A stretch of 64,000 nt of DNA from assembly GCF_003054055.1 (NCBI RefSeq), contig NZ_QBKI01000005.1, forward strand, positions 248,001-312,000, written 5' to 3'. How positions within the stretch are numbered: the first letter of the stretch is position 1; every line of letters starts with the position of its first letter. This document shows, piece after piece, positions 44,597 through 53,205 of the stretch. The DNA comes from Pontibacter mucosus (GTDB lineage Bacteria; Bacteroidota; Bacteroidia; Cytophagales; Hymenobacteraceae). A program made the position numbers and the translations under genes. The notes under the pieces were generated by a model. That model was not told the origin of the DNA. It searched no databases and saw only the letters and a list, made by a program, of their open reading frames with translations.

Positions 44597-44695
44597 TTAA
44601 CAACAACAGCTATAACAACACATCAGGGCAGCGGGCGCTGCTTCAAATGATAAGACGGTTGTCGAGAATGCTGGTTTAGTGTGCTGTGCGTTCAT
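44597..44695 (-). CDS. 32-residue leader peptide ending in a cysteine cluster (susC side)
   Basis: ATG at 44695, seven bases after the riboswitch P1 helix; TAA at 44597-44599. The last eight codons are Met-Cys-Cys-Tyr-Ser-Cys-Cys-Cys, so five of the last seven residues are Cys. No lipobox or membrane segment; conservation with its divergent twin is in length and C-terminal Cys cluster, not in the body. Best read as a cysteine-sensing leader: ribosomes would stall when Cys-tRNA is scarce and change expression of susC. Known polycysteine leaders in mycobacteria work on this idea. Confidence 0.7.
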   Translation of the reverse strand: MNAQHTKPAFSTTVLSFEAAPAALMCCYSCCC

Positions 44696-44702
44696 GCGTT
44701 CA

Positions 44703-44804
44703 ATTTATATGTCCCAAAACTGGGCAGGAGTTAGCACCTTTTCAGTATGACTGCTGGTTGCTAGAGGTTCGCTGAGCCTGCTCTCTTCCCTCTTCTTTAT
44801 AAAT
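44703..44804 (-). ncRNA. SAM riboswitch (S-box superfamily) of the susCD operon
   Basis: On the minus strand the P1 arms ATTTATA and TATAAAT enclose GAGAGCAGG, then CTCTAGCAACC, AAAAGGTGCTAAC and TCCTGCCC, the S-box core order (GCAACC...GGTGCTA...CCTGC). A short CCCA-GTTT-TGGG hairpin precedes the P1 3' arm, giving the four-helix plan. SAM binding would be expected to lower expression of downstream genes. Assignment to SAM-I or a SAM-I/IV variant needs covariance-model scoring. Confidence 0.85.
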
Positions 44805-44820
44805 CTTGATAAAGATGCTG

Positions 44821-44852
44821 CAAATGTAAGGGCAGGATTTTTAGTGATGCAA
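44821..44852 (-). promoter_or_regulatory. Promoter of the susC-side SAM leader
   Basis: On the minus strand a -33 TTG (44850-44852) is separated by 21 bases from TACATTTG (44821-44828), a perfect TAnnTTTG -7 box of Bacteroidota. Transcription would start just before the riboswitch. Confidence 0.75.
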
Positions 44853-45054
44853 GCTTTTTGTCAAAATTATTTTCGTTTTAAAATTAAATCAGACGGTGCA
44901 GACACATCCTGAAAGGCACCTTGCTTAAACACAAAACTACTTAAAAGCAGCTCCTCCCTCCTTTTTCGGGCGAATTACCTGTTTGTTTCCGGTTGTAAAG
45001 AACATCCGATTACTGCTATGAGATGTTATTGGTGAAACAGAACTCTAAAAAATA

Positions 45055-45087
45055 TTTGCAATTCTGAATGTCGCGGGCATACCTTTG
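45055..45087 (+). promoter_or_regulatory. Promoter of the carboxypeptidase-side SAM leader
   Basis: TTTG at 45055-45058, 21 bases, then TACCTTTG at 45080-45087: both boxes match the Bacteroidota -33/-7 consensus, with the same 21-base spacing as the divergent promoter. The riboswitch begins about nine bases later. Confidence 0.85.
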
Positions 45088-45095
45088 CAATGAAT

Positions 45096-45190
45096 TTATA
45101 CCGAAGAAGCGAGAGAGCAGGCTCCATGACCTTCTAGCAACCAGTTGATGAACCAGGTGCTACGTCCTGCCCAATTTTTGGGAACTATAA
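45096..45190 (+). ncRNA. SAM riboswitch (S-box superfamily) of the M14 carboxypeptidase gene
   Basis: P1 arms TTATA (45096-45100) and TATAA (45186-45190). P2 pairs GCAGG (45117-45121) with CCTGC (45166-45170). P3 uses GCAACC and GGTGC around CAGTTGATGAAC. A P4 hairpin CCCAA-TTT-TTGGG (45170-45182) closes the layout. The strings GCAACC and GGTGCTA are S-box hallmarks. It is clearly homologous to the minus-strand copy 300 bp away, yet the two differ in loops, so this is not a recent duplication. Confidence 0.87.
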
Positions 45191-45200
45191 GTTTTACATC

Positions 45201-45299
45201 ATGCAAACAGTCTACAGCTCCTTTCCGGGGCGCACCAGTTTCTTCACCGCATTTCTGAGCATTACCTCCTACACGCTTTCCTGCTGTTGTAGCAAGTAA
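45201..45299 (+). CDS. 32-residue leader peptide ending in a cysteine cluster (carboxypeptidase side)
   Basis: ATG 45201, ten bases after the riboswitch; TAA 45297-45299. The tail is Leu-Ser-Cys-Cys-Cys-Ser-Lys; the body is rich in Ser, Thr and Phe. It has exactly the same length (33 codons with stop) as the divergent leader, and both keep the Cys run within the last seven codons. No intrinsic terminator is obvious before the M14 gene; a GC-rich, C-heavy stretch at 45315-45345 could favour Rho or simply fold. Confidence 0.7.
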   Translation: MQTVYSSFPGRTSFFTAFLSITSYTLSCCCSK

Positions 45300-45503
45300 C
45301 CTTCTGGCTTTGGCAGTTGCCGGCCGACACGGCCCGCCCCCCTCTGGACTTTGGTCTTAAGGGATAGGGAATGTCTGGTTGCGTTTGCAGGCTTTCTGCC
45401 TGCTACCTCCCCGCTTACCTGCTCCAGAGCCAGCCTTTTAACTTGTTTATTCAGACAAGGCATCTGCGCCTGGTCTTTCTTTCATCCATACTTTAACATC
45501 GCC

Positions 45504-48107
45504 ATGCATTCCAACACCCGGAGGCCTGCTTTAGGGCTTCTCTTCACCCTCCTCTTATGGGGATTTGCTGCGCTGCCATTGCTGGCGCAGAACAGCTACT
45601 ACTTTCCCAAAACCAAAAACTTTGATCCGAAAATCCCTACGCCGGAGCAATTCCTGGGCTACGGCATTGGGGAGCGGCAAACACGCTATGACCGCGTGGT
45701 GGCTTACCTGCAGGAGCTAGACCGGGTGTCCGATAAGGTGCGCATCGAAACCATCGGGTATACGTACGAGCACCGCCCGCAGGTGATTGTCACCATCACT
45801 TCGCCGGAGAACCACGGCCAGTTGGAGCAGATCCGCCAGGAGCACCTGCAACTAACCAATCCGGCCAAGGCAGCGCCAGCCCTTACCAACATGCCGGTGC
45901 TGGTGCACCTGGCCTACAACGTGCACGGCAATGAGTCGTCCAGCACCGAAGTTTCCCTGCTCACAGCTTATTACCTAACGGCCAACCAGGATCCGGAAAC
46001 CCAACGCTACCTGAAGGAATCAGTGGTTTTCATCGAACCGGCCCAGAATCCCGATGGCCGTGACCGCCACACCAACTGGGTGAGCATGCACCAGGGCAAC
46101 CCGGCCGTAAGCGACCCCGCCGACCGGGAGCATAACGAAGTTTGGCCGGGCGGCCGTGGCAACCACTACTGGTTCGACCTGAACCGCGACTGGCTGCCGC
46201 TGGCGCACGTGGAAAGCCGCAACCGCATGGAGTTTTACCACAAGTGGCTGCCCAATGTGTTCATCGATTTTCACGAGATGGGCACCAACTCGACTTACTA
46301 CTTTGAGCCGAGCAAACCCTACAGTTCGGAAAACCGCCTGATCCCGCGCAGCACCTACGACGGGCTGAACGTACTGATGGCCAGGTACCATGCCGAGGCG
46401 CTGGACGAGCTGGGTTCGCTATACTTTACCAAGGAGCAGTACGACAACATTTACCCAGGCTACGGCTCTACCTATCCGGATTTTCAGGGAGGGGTAGGCA
46501 TTACGTTTGAGCAGGCCAGTTCCCGGGGCAACAAGCAGGAGAACTCCCTGGGCATGCTCACCTTTGCCTTCACCATCCGCAACCACCTGACCACTGGTTT
46601 GGCCACGGTAAAAGCAGCCGTCGAAAACCGTGAAACGCTGCTCAGGCACCAGCGCGAGTTCTACCAGTCAGCCCTAACTGACGGACGCAAGAACGGGGTG
46701 CGGGCATACGTCTACGGGGAGAACTACGACGCCACAAGGTTGCGTAAGTTTACCGAGCTTCTGCTGGCCCACCGCATCGAAGTGTACGAGTTGGAGAAAT
46801 CACAACGTATAAACGGGCAGCAGTTCGAGAAAGGCAAGGCCTACGTGGTGCCAACCGAACAGCCCCAGTACCGCCTGGTGGAGTCGATCTTTGCCAAAAC
46901 AAAAGAGTTTGACGACAGCGTATTCTACGACGCATCGACCTGGACGCTGGCACTGGCATATAACCTGCCACACGCCGGCCTGAAGACTAAGGGAGCTTTG
47001 GGCAAACGCGTTACCGAACTGCCCCCCCGGACGCCGGCCTTGCCGGAACAGAGCCACTATGCGTACCTGCTGGATTGGGCAGACTACAACGCGGCCGGTG
47101 CCTTGTACCTGCTGCAGGACAAAGGCGTGATCACGCAAACAATCTTCAAACCGTTCACAGCCTCCACGTCCTCCGGGCCTAAGGCCTACCAGCCTGGCAC
47201 GGTTACCATACCGGTGGCTTCGCAACAGATCTCGTCCGATTCCTTGTATAAAGTGATAGCAGAAGTCGCGCAGCTAAAGCAGATCAGCTTTGAATCCGTG
47301 AAGACCGGCCTGAGCGTGAACGGCATTGACCTGGGCAGCAACAACATCCAGACGCTGCGCAAGCCGGAGGCGCTGCTGCTCACCGGTCAGGGTGTAACAG
47401 CCTATGAAGCCGGCGAAGTATGGTTCCTGCTCGACGAGCAACTCCACATGCCTATCTCCAAAGTGGATCTGGCTTCCTTTCCGCGCCTGAACCTGCGCCG
47501 CTACAACACCATCGTGCTGGTAAGCGGCGTGTACAACAGCCTCGACAAAGCGTCGGTGGAAAAACTCAAGCGCTGGGTAGCGGATGGGGGCACGCTGATC
47601 ACCTTCAAGTCGGCTTCGGAGTGGGCCATCAAACAAGGGCTGGCACAGGGCAAGATCATACCTGCCCAAGACACGGCCAGCAAAGCTGCGCGCATCGATT
47701 TTGCCAATGCCCGCCCGACAGAGGGAGCCAAATCAGTAGGAGGCTCGATCTACGAAGTAGACCTGGATACCTCCCACCCGCTGGGTTTCGGCTTTACGGA
47801 CCGCAGGCTTCCGGTTTACCGTAACAGCACCACCATCCTGGCGCCTGCCAAAAACCCGTACAGCACGGTGGCACAGTATACCAATGAGCCGTGGCTGAGC
47901 GGCTATGTGTCGAAGGCCAACCTGAACAAGATCAAAAATTCAGCGGCGCTGCTGGTCAGCGATCAGGGCCAGGGCCGCGTGATCCTGTTCTCGGACAACC
48001 CGAACTTCCGCGGCACCTGGTACGGCACCAACCGCCTGTTCTTTAATGCTATTTTCTTCGGATCGGTGATTAAAACACCCGGCACGGCAGTGGCAGCCGA
48101 ACATTAG
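45504..48107 (+). CDS. Secreted M14-family zinc carboxypeptidase with C-terminal amidotransferase-like domain
   Basis: ATG 45504 gives 867 residues with a clear signal peptide (GLLFTLLLWGFAALPLLAQ); the frame is open further upstream but a start there would bury the signal. The M14 zinc site is YNVHGNESSS (His/Glu), with the third ligand region IDFHEMG and substrate block FDLNRDWLPLAHVESRNRM. After about residue 590 comes a Rossmann-like segment (YNTIVLVSGVYNSLDKASVE then LKRWVADGGTLITF) as in other large Bacteroidota M14 proteins. It would trim C-terminal residues from peptides outside the cytoplasm. Control by a SAM riboswitch and Cys leader suggests a role in Met/Cys scavenging. Confidence 0.93.
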   Translation: MHSNTRRPALGLLFTLLLWGFAALPLLAQNSYYFPKTKNFDPKIPTPEQFLGYGIGERQTRYDRVVAYLQELDRVSDKVRIETIGYTYEHRPQVIVTITSPENHGQLEQIRQEHLQLTNPAKAAPALTNMPVLVHLAYNVHGNESSSTEVSLLTAYYLTANQDPETQRYLKESVVFIEPAQNPDGRDRHTNWVSMHQGNPAVSDPADREHNEVWPGGRGNHYWFDLNRDWLPLAHVESRNRMEFYHKWLPNVFIDFHEMGTNSTYYFEPSKPYSSENRLIPRSTYDGLNVLMARYHAEALDELGSLYFTKEQYDNIYPGYGSTYPDFQGGVGITFEQASSRGNKQENSLGMLTFAFTIRNHLTTGLATVKAAVENRETLLRHQREFYQSALTDGRKNGVRAYVYGENYDATRLRKFTELLLAHRIEVYELEKSQRINGQQFEKGKAYVVPTEQPQYRLVESIFAKTKEFDDSVFYDASTWTLALAYNLPHAGLKTKGALGKRVTELPPRTPALPEQSHYAYLLDWADYNAAGALYLLQDKGVITQTIFKPFTASTSSGPKAYQPGTVTIPVASQQISSDSLYKVIAEVAQLKQISFESVKTGLSVNGIDLGSNNIQTLRKPEALLLTGQGVTAYEAGEVWFLLDEQLHMPISKVDLASFPRLNLRRYNTIVLVSGVYNSLDKASVEKLKRWVADGGTLITFKSASEWAIKQGLAQGKIIPAQDTASKAARIDFANARPTEGAKSVGGSIYEVDLDTSHPLGFGFTDRRLPVYRNSTTILAPAKNPYSTVAQYTNEPWLSGYVSKANLNKIKNSAALLVSDQGQGRVILFSDNPNFRGTWYGTNRLFFNAIFFGSVIKTPGTAVAAEH

Positions 48108-48172
48108 GAGTCTTGCAGCCCGGAGCGATCACACGATAAGCCATTTGTTGCGTTAACTTCTATACAGAGAGG

Positions 48173-48209
48173 GGGTGCCTGCACCATAGGTGCAGGCACC
48201 CTTCTTATT
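48173..48209 (+). terminator. Terminator of the M14 carboxypeptidase gene
   Basis: Perfect 13-bp stem GGGTGCCTGCACC / GGTGCAGGCACCC with loop ATA, followed by TTCTTATT. It lies 66 bp after the stop codon. Confidence 0.9.
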
Positions 48210-48531
48210 AATGTCCGTTAGCTGTCCCTGGAGCAACGGGAATAATTTATCCAGATAGCTTGCCGACAAAACAGTACTGATACTTTACTGAGGGGATCCT
48301 AGCTATACATTTCTGCAGTGAATACCGGGTGCAAATACACCTTTTATGGACAGTGTAGACGAAGTTATACTTAATTTTAACCCCCGTCACGCTGAAATGG
48401 TCACTTGGGAAACTCATTGTGCGGGCTTTGTGACACGAGTATAGTCTTGTTTTCTAATTGACCACTTCTGTTCCCGGAAAAGCCATTCATTTGGAGATAG
48501 GTTACCAGCACCGCCCCAGGAATGCATGAAA
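48210..48531. other. Gene-free stretch
   Basis: Nothing recognised between the carboxypeptidase terminator and the tRNA terminator; no coding potential and no strong repeat. Confidence 0.4.
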
Positions 48532-48569
48532 ACAAAAAAGCACTTACAAGTTTTACCTTATAAGTGCTT
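48532..48569 (-). terminator. tRNA gene terminator
   Basis: Stem AAGCACTTA / TAAGTGCTT; on the minus strand it is followed by TTTTTTG. It lies just after the tRNA 3' end. Confidence 0.8.
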
Positions 48570-48578
48570 GGTTTTCAG

Positions 48579-48652
48579 TGGGCCCAGCTGGAATCGAACC
48601 AGCCACCTACTGATTATGAGTCAGTTGCTCTAACCGAATGAGCTATAGGCCC
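48579..48652 (-). tRNA. tRNA with CAT anticodon, probably tRNA-Ile2 (lysidine type)
   Basis: A complete cloverleaf on the minus strand: acceptor GGGCCTA / TGGGCCC with discriminator A, D arm GCTC...GAGC, anticodon stem ACTGA/TCAGT with loop CTCATAA, T arm GCTGG TTCGATT CCAGC. CCA is not encoded. CAT can mean Met or TilS-modified Ile. The C4-G69 and C5-G68 pairs in the acceptor are the ones TilS recognises in E. coli tRNA-Ile2, and elongator tRNA-Met there differs, so Ile2 is favoured. Confidence 0.9.
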
Positions 48653-48744
48653 GTTCCGCATCTATAGAATTGCTTCCTTTGATTTGGGAGTGCAATTTTA
48701 CATATTTGCATTCAATATTTCAAATACTACCAACTATTTTTTTC

Positions 48745-49377
48745 GTGGACCTGACACAAATCAATAATATCATTTTCGACCTGGGTGGTGTCATCATCAA
48801 CCTGGACTACAACAAAAGTATAGAGGAACTGCAGAAACTTTGTAAAGCCAATTGCAACATCGCCTACAGCCAAAAAGAGCAGTCGCACCTGTTCGATTTA
48901 CTGGAAACCGGCAACTGCTCCAACGAGGAGTTCCGCAACGGCCTGCGCGAGGCGTATCACATAGACGCCACTGACGAGGAGATTGACGAAGCTTGGAACG
49001 CGATGCTGCTCGACATCCCGCAGGAGCGCATCGATTTGCTTCTGGAACTGGGTAAGAAGTACCGCATTTTCCTGCTGAGCAACACCAACGACATCCACCT
49101 GCAGCGCTTCAACCAGATTGTGGCACATAGCTTCACCATCCCGAGCCTGGACTCGCTGTTTGAGAAAACATACTACTCGCACCTGGTAGGCAAACGCAAG
49201 CCGGACGCCGCCATTTTTGAGCAAATCCTGGCCGAGAATAACCTGCAGAAGGCAGATACGCTGTTCATCGACGACAGCATCCAGCATATTGAGAGCGCCA
49301 ACAAACTAGGCCTGCACACGCTGCACCTGCAGCCACCGCTTACCATCAACGCGTTCTTTGCCGATGTGGCAGTCTAA
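48745..49377 (+). CDS. HAD-superfamily (subfamily IA) phosphatase
   Basis: With GTG at 48745 as start the product is 210 residues; the frame is open to 48670 but only with unlikely start codons. Motifs: I IIFDLGGVIINLDY, II FLLSNTND, III Lys in GKRKPDAAIF, IV TLFIDDSIQHIESA. The pattern DLGGV instead of DxDxT is shared with YihX-type sugar-phosphate phosphatases, where the second Asp is replaced. The cytoplasmic substrate is probably a small sugar phosphate. The end overlaps the next gene by 14 bases. Confidence 0.88.
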   Translation: MDLTQINNIIFDLGGVIINLDYNKSIEELQKLCKANCNIAYSQKEQSHLFDLLETGNCSNEEFRNGLREAYHIDATDEEIDEAWNAMLLDIPQERIDLLLELGKKYRIFLLSNTNDIHLQRFNQIVAHSFTIPSLDSLFEKTYYSHLVGKRKPDAAIFEQILAENNLQKADTLFIDDSIQHIESANKLGLHTLHLQPPLTINAFFADVAV

Positions 49378-50650
49378 CCGGCGGCAATACGGGCTACACC
49401 TGCTGCTGTTTTGCCTCACGCTGGTAACTACCACCATTGCGGGGGCAGAGTGGCGGTATGGCAAACTGTTCTTTCTGGGGCCTCAGGGGTTCAGCTGGAC
49501 GGGCACGCTTTCGTGGGCGGAGTTTTTGGGCGGTTTATACTTTTCGCTGCCCTTCCTGGGGGTGCTGACAGTGCATGAGTTCGGGCATTATTTTATGGCC
49601 CGCTACTACCGCATCGCTGTTACGTTGCCATACTACATTCCGCTCTGGTTTGGCATTACCTCCTCCATCGGCACCATGGGCGCTTTTATCCGGATAAAGG
49701 AGCGCATTTTCTCGCGGCGTCAGTTTTTCGATGTGGGCATTGCGGGTCCGCTGGCAGGTTTTGTGGTGGCCATCCCTTTGCTGATTTACGGTTTCACGCA
49801 CCTGCCGGAGCCGGAGTATATTTTCAGCATCCACCCGCAGTATGAGCAGTTTGGGCTGGATTACGCCCAGCATGTGTACCAGCAAGGCTTTGGCAATTTC
49901 TCCCTGGGCAAAAACCTGCTGTTTATACTTTTCGAGGAGTATGTGGCTGACCCGGCGCGGATGCCGAACCAGTACGAGATTATACATTACCCTTTCCTGT
50001 TTGCCGGTTACCTGGCGCTGTTCTTTACGGCGCTTAACCTGCTCCCGATTGGCCAGTTGGATGGCGGCCACGTGCTCTACGGCCTTATCGGGTACCGTCG
50101 CTTTAACCAGATATCCCTTATCTTTTTTGCGCTGTTTATACTTTACGCAGGCCTGGGAGTGATATCGCCTCACACAGAGCCCCTGTGGGACGAAGAATTG
50201 CTGGTGGTGTTTGCGCCGTTTGCCTACTGGGCTTTTACCAAGCTGCTGGGCAACCGCAACTATGGCCTGGGTGCCACCCTCGCCATGCTGCTGCTGCAGT
50301 ACAGCCTTTCGGATTTCTTCCCGGAGCTGGAGTCCTACTTCTGGATATGGCCCTTTTACCTGCTGTACCTGGTCTTTGTGATGCAGCCTGCCACGCCCCG
50401 CCTGAAGTATAGCTTGTACCTGGCCGGCGTGATACTGGTGGCACAGGTGCTCATCTCATTTTTATTTCCCGAGGCGGACGGGTACAGCGGCTGGCTGGTA
50501 TTTGGCCTTTTGCTTTCCCGCGTGATGGGCATTTTCCACCCCTCCTGCCCCGACGAGCGGCCGCTCACGCCCCTTCGGAAGGCACTGGGTATACTTGCTT
50601 TCATCATCTTCCTGCTCTGCTTCACCCCTACGCCGTTTATCATAGACTAA
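49364..50650 (+). CDS. Site-2-protease-like M50 membrane metalloprotease
   Basis: ATG 49364 gives 428 residues; it overlaps the HAD gene end. The zinc motif is VLTVHEFGHYF (HExxH, about residue 67) and the second ligand is in LLPIGQLDGGHVL (LDG motif). At least eight hydrophobic segments are visible. The family cuts transmembrane substrates, often anti-sigma factors or signal-peptide remnants. The upstream overlap implies coupled translation with the HAD phosphatase. Confidence 0.9.
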   Translation: MWQSNRRQYGLHLLLFCLTLVTTTIAGAEWRYGKLFFLGPQGFSWTGTLSWAEFLGGLYFSLPFLGVLTVHEFGHYFMARYYRIAVTLPYYIPLWFGITSSIGTMGAFIRIKERIFSRRQFFDVGIAGPLAGFVVAIPLLIYGFTHLPEPEYIFSIHPQYEQFGLDYAQHVYQQGFGNFSLGKNLLFILFEEYVADPARMPNQYEIIHYPFLFAGYLALFFTALNLLPIGQLDGGHVLYGLIGYRRFNQISLIFFALFILYAGLGVISPHTEPLWDEELLVVFAPFAYWAFTKLLGNRNYGLGATLAMLLLQYSLSDFFPELESYFWIWPFYLLYLVFVMQPATPRLKYSLYLAGVILVAQVLISFLFPEADGYSGWLVFGLLLSRVMGIFHPSCPDERPLTPLRKALGILAFIIFLLCFTPTPFIID

Positions 50651-50750
50651 GGAAGAAAGGTTGGGAGAACCTGCTTTTATACTTCTGACTGGTCTTACAG
50701 CACTACATAAACCGCCAATGAAGTATAGTAGCTATACTTTTGCCTAAAAT

Positions 50751-50790
50751 AAAAAAGGGAGCAGCTGTGATGGCTGCTCCCTTTATACTT
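50751..50790. terminator. Bidirectional terminator between M50 and rhodanese genes
   Basis: Stem GGGAGCAGC / GCTGCTCCC with a seven-base loop, preceded by AAAAAA and followed by TTTATACTTTG; it serves the convergent genes on either side. Confidence 0.85.
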
Positions 50791-50807
50791 TGTTTTATAG
50801 GTTATAC

Positions 50808-51113
50808 TTAGCCGTTGTAGGCCAAAATCCCTCCCACCAGGTTGCGCACGTTGCTGAAGCCCTGCTGCTGCAGGAACGCTCTGGCAGAGGCGGAACGGGC
50901 ACCGGAGCGGCATTGCACAATCACTTCCTCCCCCTTCAGGTCCTCCAGCTCATCCAGGCGCTGTGGCAGCGTACCCAACGGAATGTTCTGTGCTCCGGGT
51001 ATATTCGTTTCCTGGTACTCCCAATCTTCGCGTACATCTATAATAACGGGAGTTTCGCCTTTGGCCAGGCGCTCCTTCAATTCTTCAACGGTAATATCTG
51101 CTGATGCAATCAT
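50808..51113 (-). CDS. Rhodanese-like sulfurtransferase domain protein
   Basis: A 101-residue single-domain protein with the rhodanese features VIIDVREDWEYQETNIPGA and active-site loop VQCRSGARS, whose Cys would carry the persulfide. Possible roles are sulfide/thiosulfate transfer in the cytoplasm; no signal peptide. It starts three bases after the T9SS-cargo gene stop, though a shared function is not evident. Confidence 0.92.
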   Translation of the reverse strand: MIASADITVEELKERLAKGETPVIIDVREDWEYQETNIPGAQNIPLGTLPQRLDELEDLKGEEVIVQCRSGARSASARAFLQQQGFSNVRNLVGGILAYNG

Positions 51114-51116
51114 GGT

Positions 51117-52943
51117 TTAATGTGTTAGTATGATTTTTCTCGTGATAATAGCTTTTCTATTCTGAATACGCAAAGTATAAACCCCTGGTGGCAACTGCCC
51201 TAAGGCAAGCGGCTCCTGCCTGTTTTTATACGTTTGCTGATGCACCTGCCGTCCCAGCATGTCGAATACCTGCACCTGCTCATAAGGCTCGCTCAGGTAT
51301 ACCTCGCCCCGGCTTGGGTTCGGAAACACGCGCATCACGGCGTTATAGCGGTCCTCCTCCAGCCCCAGCGGCACTTCTCCCACCATCACAGGGCGCATCA
51401 TAATAGCTCCTTTAAAGGTTGTTTCCTCGGCCCATCCACCGGAAGCGGTATAGGTAAACCGGCGGCCTGCGGCATCCTCATTCCTGTCGAAACCGATGTT
51501 GATGTAGCGGCTGCCAGGCTGCGTCCAGCCGATGTAGAAGCTCCCTTGCACCCGTACCGGCTGCGTCAGCTCCACTTCGTAAAACCCGTTCAGGGAGTCG
51601 GAGTACTGCACCTGGAAGCTTTGCTGGTAAACCGACTCGCCAGGCAGCCCGTTGTCATCGCTCCAAATCCGGAAGGTGATTGCAGTGCCGGAGATGTCCT
51701 GCCCCACCCGCGGAAAGTATACCCGGAAGGCCCGCACCTGATCTGCCTGGTTCACGTCGAAGCGCTGGGCCACCTGTGTGTTGGCGGTGCCCAGAAAACT
51801 GAACCCGGCCTCTGCCGTGCCGTCGTCATAGGCGTAGTAATCGGCGAAGGTGGTGCTACGCTCGGTGATGTCGTTGGCGCGCTGCTGTGGGTTTTGCTCT
51901 TTCGTGTCAAGCCAGATGCCGTGGACCAGCGTGAAGCTGTCGGTTTGCGGCAGCGCCATGTTCTCCAGCCGCGGCGTGCCGTTCACCCGGTATTGCCGGG
52001 CCAGGCCCGGCACCAGTGCCTGTTCCCGTAAAAAAGTATCGGCAGCGGTGGCATTTATACTTTTGATGTAGCCCCGCCAGCTGATAGCCCCCGGAAAGTC
52101 GCCGAGGTTGTTAAGCGTTGCCCGTACCGTGTCGGCCAGTTCTCCCTCAGGGTTTGCAAGGAATTGGCGGGCGGGCATGGCGGTATAGTTTTTCAGCAGC
52201 CTGCTTATACTTTTGCTGATGGCGATGTCGCGGGTGGTGTTCTGGCCTTTGCGCCGGTTTCGGTCCAACTCCACGTAATCCAGGTTCCAGACATCGGCCA
52301 GGCCGTTGCGCAGCCCCATGTTGCGGAACCGGAACCTAAAGCCACTGTGAAAAAAGCGTGCCTCCCGCAGCCCTACAAACACCTGGGCAAAATCGGTCAC
52401 CTCCCCCACCGCCGGCTGGCGCCATACTTCCTGCCATACTTCCGTGTTATCCAGAAACTCCAGTACCAGGTAGCGCTGGTTGTCCTCGGTGCGGTCCGGC
52501 ACATCGCCCAAGCCGCCCGACTGCCAGTAAAAGCTCAGGTACACCGAGTCGGCTGGTGTGAGGTTGCCTAAAAGAATAGGCGCAGAAGCCAGAGTATCGG
52601 AAGGACCCGCCGCCAGGGAGTTAGGGGCATAGGCTCGTCCACGGGTATCTAGCCCATCCAAGGAAGCTACGTTTTTAGTGATGGGGCGCAGCGCGTAGCG
52701 GTTGTTGATGAAAACGCCGCCGCTGCTCCACAGCGACATATCCAGGCTATCGTAGCGGGCAAAATCGTCGAAAAAGGGTAAGCTTTGCTCTGCTGCCCGT
52801 CGCAACTGCTGTTGCGCTGGTGCAGGTTTATACTTCTGCGTCGGGCGTACTTCCTGCTGCAAAGGCTGCAGCACTACCTGCGCAGAGGCGCCTGTAGCGG
52901 CCATTCCGAAGGAAAGAAGTATAAGTGCCAGCTGTTTTTTCAT
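51117..52943 (-). CDS. Type IX secretion system cargo protein (C-terminal sorting domain)
   Basis: ATG 52943 gives 608 residues with a signal peptide (ALILLSFGMAATGASAQ); a longer frame from 52994 is less likely. The body is beta-rich and unrecognised, with adhesion or lectin-like looking segments (FDDFARYDSLDMSLW, SAPILLGNLTPADSVYLSFY). The last 80 residues are a classic T9SS type A domain: MRVFPNPSRGEVYL, VQVFDMLGRQV, LPPGVYTLRI. The product is exported by the type IX system and attached at the surface or released. Confidence 0.9.
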   Translation of the reverse strand: MKKQLALILLSFGMAATGASAQVVLQPLQQEVRPTQKYKPAPAQQQLRRAAEQSLPFFDDFARYDSLDMSLWSSGGVFINNRYALRPITKNVASLDGLDTRGRAYAPNSLAAGPSDTLASAPILLGNLTPADSVYLSFYWQSGGLGDVPDRTEDNQRYLVLEFLDNTEVWQEVWRQPAVGEVTDFAQVFVGLREARFFHSGFRFRFRNMGLRNGLADVWNLDYVELDRNRRKGQNTTRDIAISKSISRLLKNYTAMPARQFLANPEGELADTVRATLNNLGDFPGAISWRGYIKSINATAADTFLREQALVPGLARQYRVNGTPRLENMALPQTDSFTLVHGIWLDTKEQNPQQRANDITERSTTFADYYAYDDGTAEAGFSFLGTANTQVAQRFDVNQADQVRAFRVYFPRVGQDISGTAITFRIWSDDNGLPGESVYQQSFQVQYSDSLNGFYEVELTQPVRVQGSFYIGWTQPGSRYINIGFDRNEDAAGRRFTYTASGGWAEETTFKGAIMMRPVMVGEVPLGLEEDRYNAVMRVFPNPSRGEVYLSEPYEQVQVFDMLGRQVHQQTYKNRQEPLALGQLPPGVYTLRIQNRKAIITRKIILTH

Positions 52944-53205
52944 CCGAGGTATAAATTTAAAGCAAAAGGTAGCATTTCCGCTACTTCCATGCAAACCTAA
53001 AGGTTGCCCGCAAGCTAGAACGACAGTGGCTGGGGTGAAATTTCAGGCATCTTGGACCGGTATTTATACTTTCGAAATGCCGCTAATTCCATCAGCAGGG
53101 GCCGGGGAAAGGAACACACACACACTGCAGGGACGGCAACAAAAAACGCCTGCCATGGCTGGCAAGCGTTCCTATTTATACTTTGATTTTATACTTTGCC
53201 CGGGC

